Source of the DNA: Bacteroidales bacterium
Lineage (GTDB): Bacteria > Bacteroidota > Bacteroidia > Bacteroidales > F082
NCBI GenBank assembly: GCA_017439405.1
Contig: JAFSJF010000078.1
Coordinates: 1 to 64,000 of the forward strand
Length of the DNA stretch: 64,000 nt
Reading direction: 5' to 3'
Below, piece after piece: positions 9,338-22,900 of this stretch. The notes under the pieces are model-generated. The model was not told where the DNA came from, did no database searches, and saw only the letters and a program-made list of their open reading frames with translations. The translations under genes and the position numbers were made by a program. Numbering within the stretch: the first letter of the stretch is position 1; each line of letters begins with the position of its first letter.

Positions 9338-10983
9338 TGGAAAAGAAGAGAAAGGGATCAACCATGATGAACAACGAACAGGAAATAAGAGGAAGCTTCG
9401 CCGTCGGGGTGCAGAGTTTTGAATGGATCCGCGAACGCAAGGCACCGTATATCGACAAGACGAAGTACGTCTGGCAGATGGCGAGTTCCAACACCACCAG
9501 CTACTTCCTCAGCCGTCCGCGCAGGTTCGGCAAGAGCCTCTTGGTGGACACCTTGCGCTGCTACTTCGAGGGGCGCAAGGAACTCTTCGAGGGGCTGTAC
9601 ATCTACGACCGCGAGACGGAGTGGAGGAAACATCCCGTCATACGCCTCAACCTGAACAACGGCAAGTATTATGAAAAGGATGTGGTGCATGGAACCCTCA
9701 ATGCCATCCTTAGTCAGGAGGAGAAGAGGTTCGGCATTACCAACCCAGATGACCCCACCAACTATGACGCCCGCCTGACCAATATGATTCATGCGGCGTA
9801 CGAACAAACCGGCGAAAAGGTGGTCATCCTCGTTGACGAATACGATGCTCCCATGCTCGACAGCATCAACGACATTGAACTTCAGGATTATATACGCCAG
9901 CGTCTCCGCAACCTGTTCTCGCCGCTGAAGGCACAAGAGCAATATCTGCGCTTCGTCTTCCTGACCGGCATCTCCAAGTTCTCGCAACTGTCGGTGTTCA
10001 GCGAACTGAACAACCTGAAGCAAATCACCTTCGATTCCGACTACGAGGCCATCTGCGGCATCACCGAGGAGGAACTGCTGACCGAATGGAAGGAATACAT
10101 CGAGCTATTGGCGAAAAGTTTGGATGACATCTACAAGGATTGGGGAGTGCGCTATTCTTTCGACGACACGGTGGCCAAACTGAAAGAGATGTACGACGGC
10201 TACCATTTTTCCAACAGGATGACCGACATCTATTGCCCGTGGAGTCTCATTAAAGCCTTTTCGTTGGGCGACATCCAGAATTTCTGGTTCGCGACCGGCA
10301 CCCCGACCATGCTCATCGAATTGATGAAGAGACATCGTGCCAGTATGCAGCAATTTGAGGGCATTAGTGTCAAAATGGAGGTCTTCGACGCACCGACGGA
10401 ACGCATCAACGACCCGATTCCTGTGCTGTTCCAGAGCGGCTACCTCACGCTGAAGAAATACAATCCTATCACGCGAAAATACACCTTGGGCTTCCCTAAC
10501 GGCGAGGTGCGCGAAGGCTTCGCCAATTCGCTCTACAAATACTACATGGAGAGCTATGTGGGCAGCGACATTGCCTTGGGCAACGCCTTCCAAAACCTGT
10601 GTTCCAAGGAAATCACCATCGAGGAGTTCGTGGAATGCCTCCGCACCTGGTATGCGGGCATCCCCTACGCCATCACCGACAAGAACCAGAACGAGCAGCT
10701 CTACCAGTCGCTCATCTATGCCGCCCTCGTGGGCTTCGGCGCCGACGTGGAGGCCGAAAGCATGACCAGCGACGGACGCATGGACATCGCGCTGAAGCTG
10801 ACCGACACGATATACATCATCGAACTGAAATACGGCAAAAACGCCGACGAAGCCATAGACCAGATACTGAAGAAAGACTATGGCACGCGTTTTGCGGCCG
10901 ACAACCGACCCGTCATGGCCGTCGGGCTGAACATCAGCAACGACCGCCGCACCATCGACGACTGGAAAATAACCAAACTATGA
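9337..10983 (+). CDS. AAA-ATPase-like / PD-(D/E)XK nuclease-superfamily protein
   Basis: The protein joins an N-terminal AAA-ATPase-like domain (the family described as PF09820) to a C-terminal PD-(D/E)XK nuclease-superfamily domain (PF08011/DUF1703). The N-terminus has the family's GVQSFEWIRE and YIDKT motifs, a P-loop variant RPRRFGKS (G65-K66-S67) and a Walker B-like VVILVDEYDAP near residue 167. The C-terminal domain has D483 (GRMDIAL), then E496 and K498 (IIELKYG), the expected nuclease triad. Length (548 aa) is typical. The cellular role of this abundant Bacteroidota family is unknown; nuclease activity is only predicted. The ATG shares one base with the upstream stop, and its own TGA overlaps the giant gene's ATG (ATGA, 10980-10983). 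Internal ATGs at 9364 and 9367 are possible starts. Confidence 0.9.
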   Translation: MEKKRKGSTMMNNEQEIRGSFAVGVQSFEWIRERKAPYIDKTKYVWQMASSNTTSYFLSRPRRFGKSLLVDTLRCYFEGRKELFEGLYIYDRETEWRKHPVIRLNLNNGKYYEKDVVHGTLNAILSQEEKRFGITNPDDPTNYDARLTNMIHAAYEQTGEKVVILVDEYDAPMLDSINDIELQDYIRQRLRNLFSPLKAQEQYLRFVFLTGISKFSQLSVFSELNNLKQITFDSDYEAICGITEEELLTEWKEYIELLAKSLDDIYKDWGVRYSFDDTVAKLKEMYDGYHFSNRMTDIYCPWSLIKAFSLGDIQNFWFATGTPTMLIELMKRHRASMQQFEGISVKMEVFDAPTERINDPIPVLFQSGYLTLKKYNPITRKYTLGFPNGEVREGFANSLYKYYMESYVGSDIALGNAFQNLCSKEITIEEFVECLRTWYAGIPYAITDKNQNEQLYQSLIYAALVGFGADVEAESMTSDGRMDIALKLTDTIYIIELKYGKNADEAIDQILKKDYGTRFAADNRPVMAVGLNISNDRRTIDDWKITKL

Positions 10984-13900
10984 ATCTAACCATGACAAAA
11001 CATACAACCATGAGTACATATTTTGACAGGTATAGAAAACGAGTGAAAGCTTTTCTTGTTTCAGCCATGCTGCTGACAGGCGGCACGGCTTCGGCGCAAG
11101 TTGTCATCGAAGGCAACGTCTTTGGCGGCGGAAACATTGGACAAGTGACCAAGAGCACCACCGTCAACCTCAACGACGGCACCACCAAAGGCAGCGTCTA
11201 TGGCGGCGGCAAGGGCGTGGTGACCGAAGTAACGGCCGGTCTGGTGAAAGAAAACACCTTGGTCGAGATGAAGGGCGGCATCGTGGAGCGCAGCATCTAC
11301 GGCGGCGGCGAACTTGGCTCGGTGGGTACGTTTACGGACTATACCACTGTACCCTATACATCAGGTGCTCACGCAGGAGAAAGCGTGGACGTCCCTGCCA
11401 GTTGCGCCGAAAACACTGGCCTGACCAAGGTGATTGTCAATGGCGGAGAAGTGGGCGTTGCCGAGCATACCATCATGCCTTTTGCCGACAACAGCTATGA
11501 GGACGACTATGGCTATGTGTTCGCTTCGGGGCGTGGCGAGGCCGACTCCATCACTTACTACAAGGCCATCGCGCTCGGCGTGGCGGGCAGCGCCATCCTC
11601 GAAATCGGCGGCACGGCGTTCATCCATGGCTCCGTGTATGGCGGCAGTGAGGACGGCCTCGTGCTGGGCAACACGCGGGTGGCCATCAGCAGCGGACAGA
11701 TTGGTAACGGTTATTACGAAGAGAATGGTGTTAGTCATTGGGACGGCTTATATACTGAAGAACAATGGAATACCGCGATTGACAGTATCAAGAACGGCAC
11801 CTTTACCGATGCCGATGCGGCAGACTTCCACGAGTGCAGCCACTGGCCCTATCAGTCTCCTTACCAACCATTCGATCCCTATATTCTTGATGGCCAAGGC
11901 GATCCTATTGCGGGTAGCAACGGCTACACCACTTTCGGCAACGTGTTTGGCGGCGGCTCGGGCTATTATCCGATTGCTAATGGCATTTGGCGGCGCACGG
12001 CAGGGCAGGTGAATGGCAATTCGGAGGTTGTCGTCACGGGTGGACACATCCTCACCAGCATTTTTGGCGGCAACGAGATGACCGACGTTTTGGGCACGTC
12101 CACTGTGACGATGACCGGCGGCACCCTTGGCGTGCCGCGCACCTTGGCTGACATTGCGGCGCACCCTGTCACCTGCTACCTCTTTGGCGGCGGCAAGGGC
12201 GACCAGCGCACCGCTTTCAACACTTGGACCAACGTTCATCAGAATGTAGAGGTCAACATTGGCGGCAATGCCTTCTTCTTCGGCTCGGTGTTTGGCGGCG
12301 GCGAGGACGGCCATGTGCTTGGCAATGTGGTTATGAACATCAACAATTTGCCAGAAGGTGCCAATGATGCCTTCATCGGCACCTGGGGCTATTCCTACGT
12401 GGACGGCAACGTGTTCGGCGGCGGTCGTGGTTTCTCGGGCGAGGCCCTCTCGGCTGGTTCGGTGGGCGGCAATGTCACGCTCAACATTGGCGGCGGCACC
12501 ATGCTCGGCTCCATCTATGGCGGAGGTCGTTTGGCCTCGGTGGGTTTGCCATTCGTCTTGGATAGCAGTCCGCTCTACGGCCAAATGCAGGCGGGCGACG
12601 ACCACGGCGTGGTGCGCGTCAACATCACGGGCGGCACCATCGGCAACGACTATGAGTCGAAGCTGCATCTTGGCAACCCGGCCCTTGCCGAAGGACGCTC
12701 CTACGGCGGCAACGTCTTCGGCGGCTCGATGGGCCGTTTGACCCTCCTCGACGGTTCCGTCAACCCGCTGTGGCCCAACTTGGGCAAGGTGAAGAACACC
12801 TACGTCACGATTAGCGGTGACAACACCATCATCAAAGGCAACGTTTACGGTGGCTCTGAGCTGGGCACCTTGTCGTGCGGTACTGGAGAAACCGGGACGG
12901 GCAATGCCACGGTCACCATCAATGGCGGCACCATCTGGCGCAACGTGTTTGGCGGCAGCTTGGGCAGCGACAACACCACGATGCTTGCTCCTTTGGATGT
13001 GCATGAGACTGAGCCGTTCCAAGTCAACCCGATGCAACGCGCAGGCCGCATCGACGGCAACACCATCGTCAACATCAACGGCGGCTGGGTGAAGAAGAGC
13101 GTGTATGGCGGCGGCGAGTTGGCCTCGGTGGGCACCATTACGGAATTGCCGACCGAGCACGCCGAGTCGGGCGAGAACGCCCACCCTTTCAACCTCAGCT
13201 GGCCTTACGAGTTCAAGTATGCCGACGGCACCGGCACTTGCACGGTCAACGTCACGGGAGGCCGCGTCGGCCTCACCGGCAAGGACTTCATGGGCCCGTG
13301 GAATGATGCGGGAGTGCCTTTGGTTGACCTCGGTGAAGGCTATGTTCCCTACAATGAATCCACACCTAACCACAAGGAAGCCCTCAAGAAAGCCCGCGAA
13401 GACAACGGCGACGTGTTTGGCGGCGGCAAGGGCATTGCCGGCGACCGCTATGTGTTTGCCGACTGCGCCAACGCCAACAACACCATGGTCACTGTCGAAT
13501 ATGCGACTACAAATGCGGCCACACCTACGAACTATATGCCAAGTGATTGGGTTTACGGGTTCTATCCTACAGCGAGCGATTGGTCAACCTACACTGCCGC
13601 AAACATGGGCTGTCTCCCCGGCTCGCTCTACGGTGGCGGTGAAAACGGCCATGTGAACGACAACACCATCGTCACGCTCAACAATGGTCTTATCGGACAC
13701 AGCGTCTACGGCGGCGGCAAGGGAACCGATACCTACCAAACCTGGATATGGAAACCTGACACCCCGCAAACCGCTCAACCCGATTCGTTGGCCACCATCA
13801 CCAGCATCACCGCTGGCAAGGTGTTTGGCAACACTTACGTCAATATGAACGGCGGCTATGTGGTGCGCAACGTGTTTGGCGGCGGCAACCGCGCCTCGGT

Positions 13901-16900
13901 GGGCAAGGGCAACTATGCCAGCGGCCCCAACGACTTCACGCCCGACGGCTATGGCGAGCAATGGACGGCAGCCGACGATGAAGAAATGCAAGCGCTCTTC
14001 GACAACTCTGGCCATACCAATGTCAATATCTATGGCGGCACCATCGGCACCGTCAATGGCATGAAGGACGACATTCCTACGGGCAACGTGTTCGGCAGCA
14101 GCCGTGGCGAACCGGCACCCAACGTGCCTCAAACCCTAACGCCCCGCATCCACTACTATCCTGAGTTCTTCCTCGGTTACACCAACCATACCCATGTCAC
14201 CATCGGCGCAAGCGTAGGCGACACAGGTCCCCGCATCTACGGTTCGGTGTTTGGCGGCGGACAGGACGGCCATGTGCGCTGGGATGCCAACGTCACCGTC
14301 AACGCGGGCGAAATCGGCAACAAATACGATCCAACAAACACAGCTTTGTTTGCTTTGGTTGGTGATGACTTGACTAGTTACCAATGGAGAGGCCGTGGCA
14401 GTGTGTACGGCGCTGGCGCAGGCGTGGGCCAGTACACCGATGGCTCAGGCAGTCACTACAGTCGCAGCGCAGGCTCGGTGACCCAATTCACGACGGTCAC
14501 CATCAACGGCGGCACCATCCACCAGAACGTGTATGGCGGCGGCCCCTTGTCGTCGGTAGGCCCGCCGGCCATGGAGCAGGCAACAGTTCCTGACACCACC
14601 TATTCTCTTGCCAAGGTCAACATCTATAGCGCCATCGGCGACGAGGATGTGGTGAAAGCCACCGAGACCAACCCGGCGACCCAAGGCGGACGTTACGGCG
14701 GCAGCGTGTTCGGTGCGGGCCGTGGCATCTTCAATGGCCCATCGCCAGAATACGACGCATTCGCCACGACCATGTTTTCTGAGGTCAACCTATACGATGG
14801 CGCCAGCGTGCCCGGCGACGTGTACGGCGGCGGACAGTTGGGCCAAGTGAAGAACGACACCAAAGTCAACATGTATGGCGGCACGGTGGGCACGATTGGA
14901 TATGTCCGCAAGCACAACACTGCATCGGGTGCGGCATTAGACAGCATCGTCCACACTTCGGGCGGCGGCGTGTTTGGCGGTGGCGCCGGCTATCCCGTCA
15001 ATCGCGATGCGGCCTTGGTGAAAGGCAACACCGAAGTCAACATCAAAGGCGGCCATGTGCTGCTCAACGTGTATGGCGGCGGCGAGATGGCCAGCGTGGG
15101 CTTGAGAGACACCATCTTCGAAGCGGGAACCCAAACCATTAAGGACTTTGCACCGAAGGCCAACACGGGCTTGGCCAAGGTGACCGTCACCGGTGGCCAA
15201 GTGGGCCCTGCTCCGAGAGAGGGAGAGGGCTACAACATCCCCATCGGCCTGAACGGTGTTGACGGCTACGTGTTTGGCGGTGGCAAAGGCATCGCCAACG
15301 ACTATATCACCAATCCGGCACATCCTTATAGTGGGAGGTTTAATGACCTTGCCGATGTCAATAATACAGAGGTCACTGTTAACATACCCGCGTCAGCCGA
15401 TGCCAACACCAACCGCATTTGGGGCAGCATCTTCGGCGGCGCCGAAGACGGCCACGTGCTTGGCGATGCCCATACTTATTATATCAGTGGTCTCATGGGC
15501 ACTACTGGCACCACGAGCTACGACGGCAACATCTTCGGCGGCGGCCGCAACTTCAGCAAGGCCAACTACAACGCCGGTCGCGTGCGCGGCAACATCACCG
15601 TCGAGATGAGCGGCGGACAGATCTACGGCTCCATCTTTGGCGGCGGTCGTCTCGCCCTGACGGGTGTAGATTTGTACGGCAACATCCTCAGCGACGACGG
15701 CGATGACAAATACGGCAACACCTTCGTCAAGGTGAACGGCGGAACGATTGGCAACGACAACACCGTGCATGATGCCAGTTTGGGAGACATCCCCTTCATC
15801 AAGACGTTCACCGAGCACTCGATGGGCGACGTGTATGGCGGCGGCAAGGGCGACAAGGTGGGCATTACCGGCCATCCTCATGCCTCGGCACTGCTCGTCT
15901 CCTTGGTGAAGAACACCGAGGTGCTCATCACCGACTCCATTAAGGACGGCTCCGTAATCAGCAGCCCCAAGATCCTCGGCTCCGTCTTCGGCGGCGGCGA
16001 GGTGGCCACGGTGGGCCAATACACTTGGACTTTGGGCACAGACGCGATTAGCGACATCGCCATGGTGGAGGGCACAGGCAAGACCAAGGTCACCGTGACG
16101 GGCGGCCAAATCGGTCTCGACCGGATGGAGATGGACTACACCATAGCCGACGGCGAGGGCAACTTCAGCCTCAAGTACAACAGCGACCTCGGCCACGTCT
16201 TCGGCGGCGGCGAGGGACTCATTGACAACCCGGAAAAATCCGAGTATCTGCCCCTCATCAGCACTGTGGGTTACGGTAACAAGTCGCTCCTCGACCTCTT
16301 GGCCACCGTGGGCGAAACCGACGTGACCATCGGCAAGACGGAGCAAGGCTCGGCCTGGGTGAAAGGCACAGTGTATGGCGGCTCGATGGCCGGTCATGTG
16401 ATGCGCGACACCAAGGTGACCATCAGCGGCGGACAGATTGGCGCGGGCGACAATGGCACGACGGATGTGAAATATTCAGATCCCCAATTCTTCGACCCGC
16501 TTACCTCAACGACTTCATTTGATGCCAACGGCGACGTGACTTCAGCAGCGGCCTTGGCAGGATGCAACGCATGGGACTTTGACAAGCTCACCAACCGTCC
16601 GTTCAATTCGATTGCCATCAAAAACGATGATGACCAGGAAAACCATTCCAATTCCAAGCCTACCGATGGCAAGACCTGGTACGGCAAAGTGTTTGGCGGC
16701 GGCTCGGGTTTCTATCCTTACTACAAAGAAGAGGGTGGGCAATACAAGGCCTATTGGAACCGCGAGTCGGGCATTGTCTATGGAAACACGGAAGTGAACA
16801 TCACTGGTGGCCACATCCTCTCAGGAGTGTATGGCGGCTGCGAGACCACCGACGTGGGCAGTTTCACCTACGATCCAGCCGAAGGCGGCACCCACGTTTC

Positions 16901-19900
16901 AGGCGGCACGGCCACGGTGAAGATGAGCGGCGGCACCCTCGGCGTGCCACGCACCTTCGCACAGATTGAAAGCCACCCCATCAAATGCAGCCTCTTCGGT
17001 GCTGGCCAGGGCGACCCGCGCACCGACTTCAACACCTGGACCAACGTGAAAGAAACCGTTGTGCAGATTACGGGCGGCATCGTCTATGGCTCTGTCTTCG
17101 GCGGTGGCGAGGATGGCCACGTCTTTGGCGACGTGCAGCTCACCATCGGCGGCGACGCCGTGATAGGCACCACCGGCCGTTCTTCCTTCGACGGCAACGT
17201 GTTTGGCGGCGGTCGCGGCTTCTCGGGCGAGGCCCTCACCGCAGGCGTGGTGGCCGGCAACGCCAAGACGACCATCGAAGGCGGCACCATGCTTGGCTCC
17301 GTCTATGGCGGCGGACGTATGGCCTCGGTGGGCACCCACCTCGTGCCACCCGAGCATGACAACTACGGAAAGATGCAGGCGGGCGATGGCCATGGCAAGA
17401 TTACCGTCAACATCACCGGCGGCACCATCGGCAACGACTATGAGTCGAAATACCACTACACCGACCACACCACGGGCGGCAACGTCTTCGCCGGCGGCAT
17501 GGGCCGTATCGAGGAACTTGACGGCACCACCACCAACCCCAAATGGTTTATGTCGGGCCGCGTGAAAAACACCACGCTCAACATCAGCCAGACGAGCGCC
17601 GACAACAAGACCACCATCAAGGGCAACGTGTATGGCGGCGGCGAGTTGGGCATCGTGGGCGGCGAGGCCGGCCAGACTTCGGAAGACCACAGCACCCACG
17701 TCAACATCAGCGGCGGCACGCTCTGGCGCGACGTGTATGGCGGCGGACACGGCTCCGACAACACGACCAGTACAGCTGAAGTCCAAACTGGCGTCTTCAT
17801 CAAGCCCGTGCAGCTGGCTGCCCGCGTGTTCGGCAACACCAACATCAACATCAGCGGCGGCTGGATCAAGAAAAGCGTCTATGGCGGCGGCGAGTTCGCC
17901 AACGTGGGCCGCATCACCGACTCGGTGAGGCACGTCCAAACCGACGACCCCACCAGCACCAACGACCAAGTTCACCCCTTCTACCTCAGCTGGCCGTTCA
18001 AATTCACTTACGCCGACAACACCGGCAAGGCCAACATCAACGTCACCGGAGGCCGCATCGGCATCACCGGCAAGGACTTCATGGGCCCATGGAGCCCAAC
18101 CACCGGCAATCCTTACGACCCCGCAACAGGCGACGACTTGGCCTCCGCTGCCATCAAGGCGACCCGTTTGGACAACGGCGACATCTACGGCGGCGGCAAG
18201 GGCAAGGCGGGAAGCACCTACATCGTGGCCCACATTGGCAACGTGAGGGAAACCGAGATTACCATCAACGATGCCACCACCTCAGCCACGCCAACCACCT
18301 ACAAGCCGAGCGACTGGATCTCGGCCTTCCAACCGAACCTTGAGGATTGGACGGACTACGGCACGTTGGGCTGTGTGTCAGGCGCGGTGTATGGCGGCGC
18401 CGAGGACGGCCACGTCAAGGACGACACGAAGATCACCATCGAAAAAGGCCTTGTCGGCCATGCCGTGTATGGCGGCGGCAAGGGTAAGGGCAAGTATAAC
18501 GGCGAGTATGTCCTCACCTCAGGCAAGGTCTATGGCAACACCGAAATCGAGATCAAAGGCGGCTATGTGGTGCGCAGCGTGTTCGGCGGCGGCAACCTCG
18601 CCTCCGTCGGCAAGGGCAACTACCTTGGCTACGGAGAGACGACGACCGACCCCGAGTTGCTCGCCCTTGCAGCAAGCAGCGGACAAACCAACATCAAGGT
18701 GTATGGCGGCACGCTCGGCATGCTCAACCCCAGCAAGCCCAGCGACGTGTTCAAGGACAACATCCCCTACGGCTCCGTCTTCGGCGGCTGCCGCGGACAG
18801 GTGGTGCAAGATGCCGATGAAGTCACAGACGACCTCTTCGGCTTCGTCAACAACACCTCCGTCACCATCGGCGAAACGGCCACAGCCGTGACGCCTGGCT
18901 CAACCATTTATCCACGCATCTACGGCTCGGTACACGGCGGCGCCCAAGACGGACACGTGCGCCGTTCAACCGACGTCACCGTCAACAGCGGCGAGATAGG
19001 CGTAGCCTACGTCAATGCTTCCACAGCAGCAACGACAATGGGCATCAGCGATCTCGACAATGCCAACTGGACCGACCGCGGCAATGTGTTCGGCGGCGGT
19101 TCGGGCAAGGGCTTTTACGATGAAGATGTCGAAAATTCCTACAACAAGATGGCGGGTTCCGTCATCGAGACCACTGCGGTCAAGATCAAAGGCGGCCTCA
19201 TCCACCGCAACGTGTATGGCGGCGGCAACTTGGCCACGGTGTTCGGCCTCGCCGACGATGGCGGCACGGCCAATGAAAAGGTGAGCGTCAGCGTCAGCGA
19301 CGAGGCGAAAGTGGGCTTGCAAAGCGACATCTGCAACGACAACGACTTCGTCTATGGCGGCAGCGTGTTCGGTGCGGGCAAGGGCTTCGCCTCCGACAGC
19401 TACACAGACTTCTGCAACGTGCAGAACACCGACGTCACCGTCAAGGGCGGCTACGTCTATGGCGACGTGTACGGCGGCGGCGAAAACGGCCACGTCATCA
19501 AGCACACCGACGTGAAGATTCAAGATAACGCCAGCATTGGTGTACTTGCCGACAACAACGGCGGCACCACCTCCTTCGACGGCAACGTGTTCGGCGGCGG
19601 ATGGGGTAGTGGCATCAAAGTCGATGACGACACCGACTTTGCCATCTACAAGCACTGCGGTCGCGTGGGCGGCAACACCAACGTCACCATGACGGGCGGC
19701 ACCCTCCAAGGCACCATCTTCGGCGGCGGGCGTTTGGCCCTCGTCGGCGTGGATGTGAACGGCGATTTCACACCGTATGCAAGTGCCAACGACTCCGTCA
19801 ACTATGGCTTGGCCACCATCAACGTGAGCGCAGGCAGTATCGGCAACTCCAACCCCGACAAACTGCTGAACGGCAGCGACGAGAGCGTGGGCGACATCTT

Positions 19901-22900
19901 CGGCTCGGGCAAGGGCGACTTGGAGAACTACGAGGACATCCTCGCCGGTCGCGTGGCCAACACCAAAATCAACATCACGGGCAACCCGCGCATCTACGGT
20001 GCCGTGTTTGGCGGTGGCGAGATGGCCAGCATCGGCTATTGGCAGGAGGTGGACGGCAAAGCCAAGTTCCATGAGTATAGCGGCACCGCCGTGGTCACCG
20101 TGGGCGGCACGGCTGAGATCGGCACCGACAAGGAATTCCTGTATGGTTATGCACACGGCACGGGTGACGACGCACCGAGCTATTGGACCGTCCTTGACGA
20201 TGACTATAAGCTCATCCACACCTGCACGGGCAATGTGTTTGGCGGTGCGCAGGGCGACGTTGACACCATCTCGCCCCACTGGGTCTCGATGGGCCGCTCC
20301 AGAATGGCCTATGTGACCATCAACGACAATCCCACCATCAAGAGCCGCGTGTTTGGCGGCGCCGAGCAGGGCACCGTGGCGGGCGACACCCGCGTGACCG
20401 TCAACGGCGGCACCATCGGCACACTCGCCAACACAGACGAAAGTGGACAAGAATACTATTTCGGAGGCGTGTATGGCGGCGGCTACGGAAGCCACAACCC
20501 CATCTTCAATGGAACAGAGACCGTATTCGATCATACACCTATCGTGAACGACTCCACCAACGCCACGCATTTGGTTGCGGGCAACCTGTGGACAGCCAAT
20601 TATCTGGCGGGCCGCGTGTATGGCGACACCCACGTGGATATCCTCGGCGGCACCATCAAAGGCGACGTGTTCGGCGGGGCTTCATTCGCCTACGTCGGCG
20701 CTTACGGAACCAACCCCAAGGGCAACGCCACCGTCAACATCGGTGCGGTCAGTGGTCGCGATGTTTCCTACACGGGCAATGCCTCCTTCTTCGGCTCCGT
20801 CTATGGCGCCAACAACCACAGCGGCACGCCCTACGGCAACGTCACGGTGAACGTCTATCAGACGGCGCACACCACAGAAAACGAATGCCCGGAAATCCCC
20901 GAACAATACACTACTGACGAAGAAATCTTAGCATGGTTAGGCACGCAGCCGTATGCGGTGGAGAATTTCGCCATCCAGTCCGTGTATGGCGGCAGCAACC
21001 AGGCCGACTACACGCCCGCCGAGGGAAAGAAAGCCTCGGTGCACGTCTATCAATGCCAAGAGAACACCATCCGCGAAGTGTATGGCGGCTCCAACGCCGC
21101 CGACATCGGCTCGCCAAGCGCGGGCTACAAAACCGACGCCAACGTCATCATCGACGGCGGACGCATCTACCGGGTATTTGGCGGCGGCAACGGCGAGGTG
21201 AGGCCCTCCGACATCTACGGCAAGGCCAACACCAACATCAACGGCGGACTCATCAACCAAGTGTTCGGCGGCAGCAACAACAACGGCATCATCGACGAAA
21301 TCAACCTGAACGTCAACTATGGCGGCAGCTGCCCCTTGTATATCGAAGACGTCTTCAGCGGCGGCAATGCGGCCTTGGTGCTCGGCGACGTGATCACCAC
21401 GGTGGAGTGCTGCAACGCCTCCTACGGCAACTTCTACGGCGGCACGCAATTGGCCAACATCTACGGCGACGTCACCGTCAACATCTTCGGCGCCACCTAC
21501 AACAACCTCTTCGCCGGCTCGAAGGGACAGTCCGCTGACGATTCGACCGTTCCTTCAACACCGGCAATTCCTGCCGACATCAAGCGGTTCCCCGATGTGT
21601 CGGATGAAGTGTTGAATAATCCAGAGCTATGGCCTAGCACTGATCCCGCGTCTGAGGAGTACAGGGTGTACCAGTATTTGTATGACAACCTTCATGCCAC
21701 ACCTTCTGTCGATTTGCGCGGCCACGGCGGCAACGTCACCCTCAACATCTTCGGCGGCACCATCAACGAGGCGGCCTACGGCGGCAGCGACGAAAACGGT
21801 AACATCGAAGGCAAGATCCAGGTCAACGTGTTCAATACAAGCGGCACCTGCGACCTCAACCTGATGAACCTCTACGGCGCAGGCCGCAACACGGCCTACA
21901 CGCCCAATTACGCCATCGATGAAGGCGAAGAACGCCTCACGCCCGAAATCAACGTCATCCACGGCACGGTGAAGGGCAGCGTGTTTGGCGGCGGCAAAGG
22001 CGCCACGGCAACCACCACGGCCAGCCCCGTGGTCAACATGGGCTACGATGCCGACCTCATGGGCGATGCATCAACCGGCCTTGTCAAGCATCTTTTCGAC
22101 ACCATTGTAGCCCATAATACGGGTTGGGTAGCCCCCACCAGTTATGCTGACATTGTCAAAGGTGAGGTATATGGCGGCGGCGAGTTGGCCACTGTTTCGG
22201 GCAATACCCTCGTGAACCTGTTCCAAGGTACCGTCGGCAACGATGGCAAGAGTGGCACTGACGGCAACATCTTCGGCGGCGGCAAAGGCAGCGAAAGCAG
22301 CTTGACCGCTGGCCGCGTGGAAGGCAACACCGTAATCGACATGAGAGCGGGCACCGTCATGGGCAACATCTATGGCGGCGGTCGCCTCGCCCAAACCGGC
22401 ATTGACGAAAACGGCGCCATGCAAGACGGTGCCAACCACGGCTACACCAAAATCATGGTGAAAGGCGGCACGGTGGGCAACAAGGATGAAATCGAGGAAT
22501 TCACCGCTTTCAGCATGGGCAACATCTATGGCGGCGGCAAGGGTCTCCTTGATACTGACACTCCTTCTTCCAATTCGCCGGAAAAGTCCTTGCTCTTGGG
22601 CCTGACCAAGAACACCACGATCGAAATCTCCGACACGATTGGCAACGACACCCACGTCTATGGCATCGTGTTGGGCGGCGGCGAAATCGCCAACGTGGGC
22701 CAATACACCCTGACTAAATCTGGCGACGACATCACCAACATCGCGGTCGCGGAAGGCAAGGCCACGGTCAAGATCAGCGGCGGCATCATCGGCGGCGACA
22801 GGTCACAGATGCGACCCGACACCGATGCTGGCAGCCCCTGGCTCAAGTACAACGACGACCTCGGCTATGTGTATGGCGGCGGCGAAGGCTGGTCGGACAA

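Noticed and set aside
10599-10979. Upstream extension of the giant frame into the AAA gene
   Set aside because: The frame is open there by chance. The residues are Arg/His-rich, and the AAA protein's conserved PD-(D/E)XK motifs use this DNA in another frame. The signal peptide begins after 10980.
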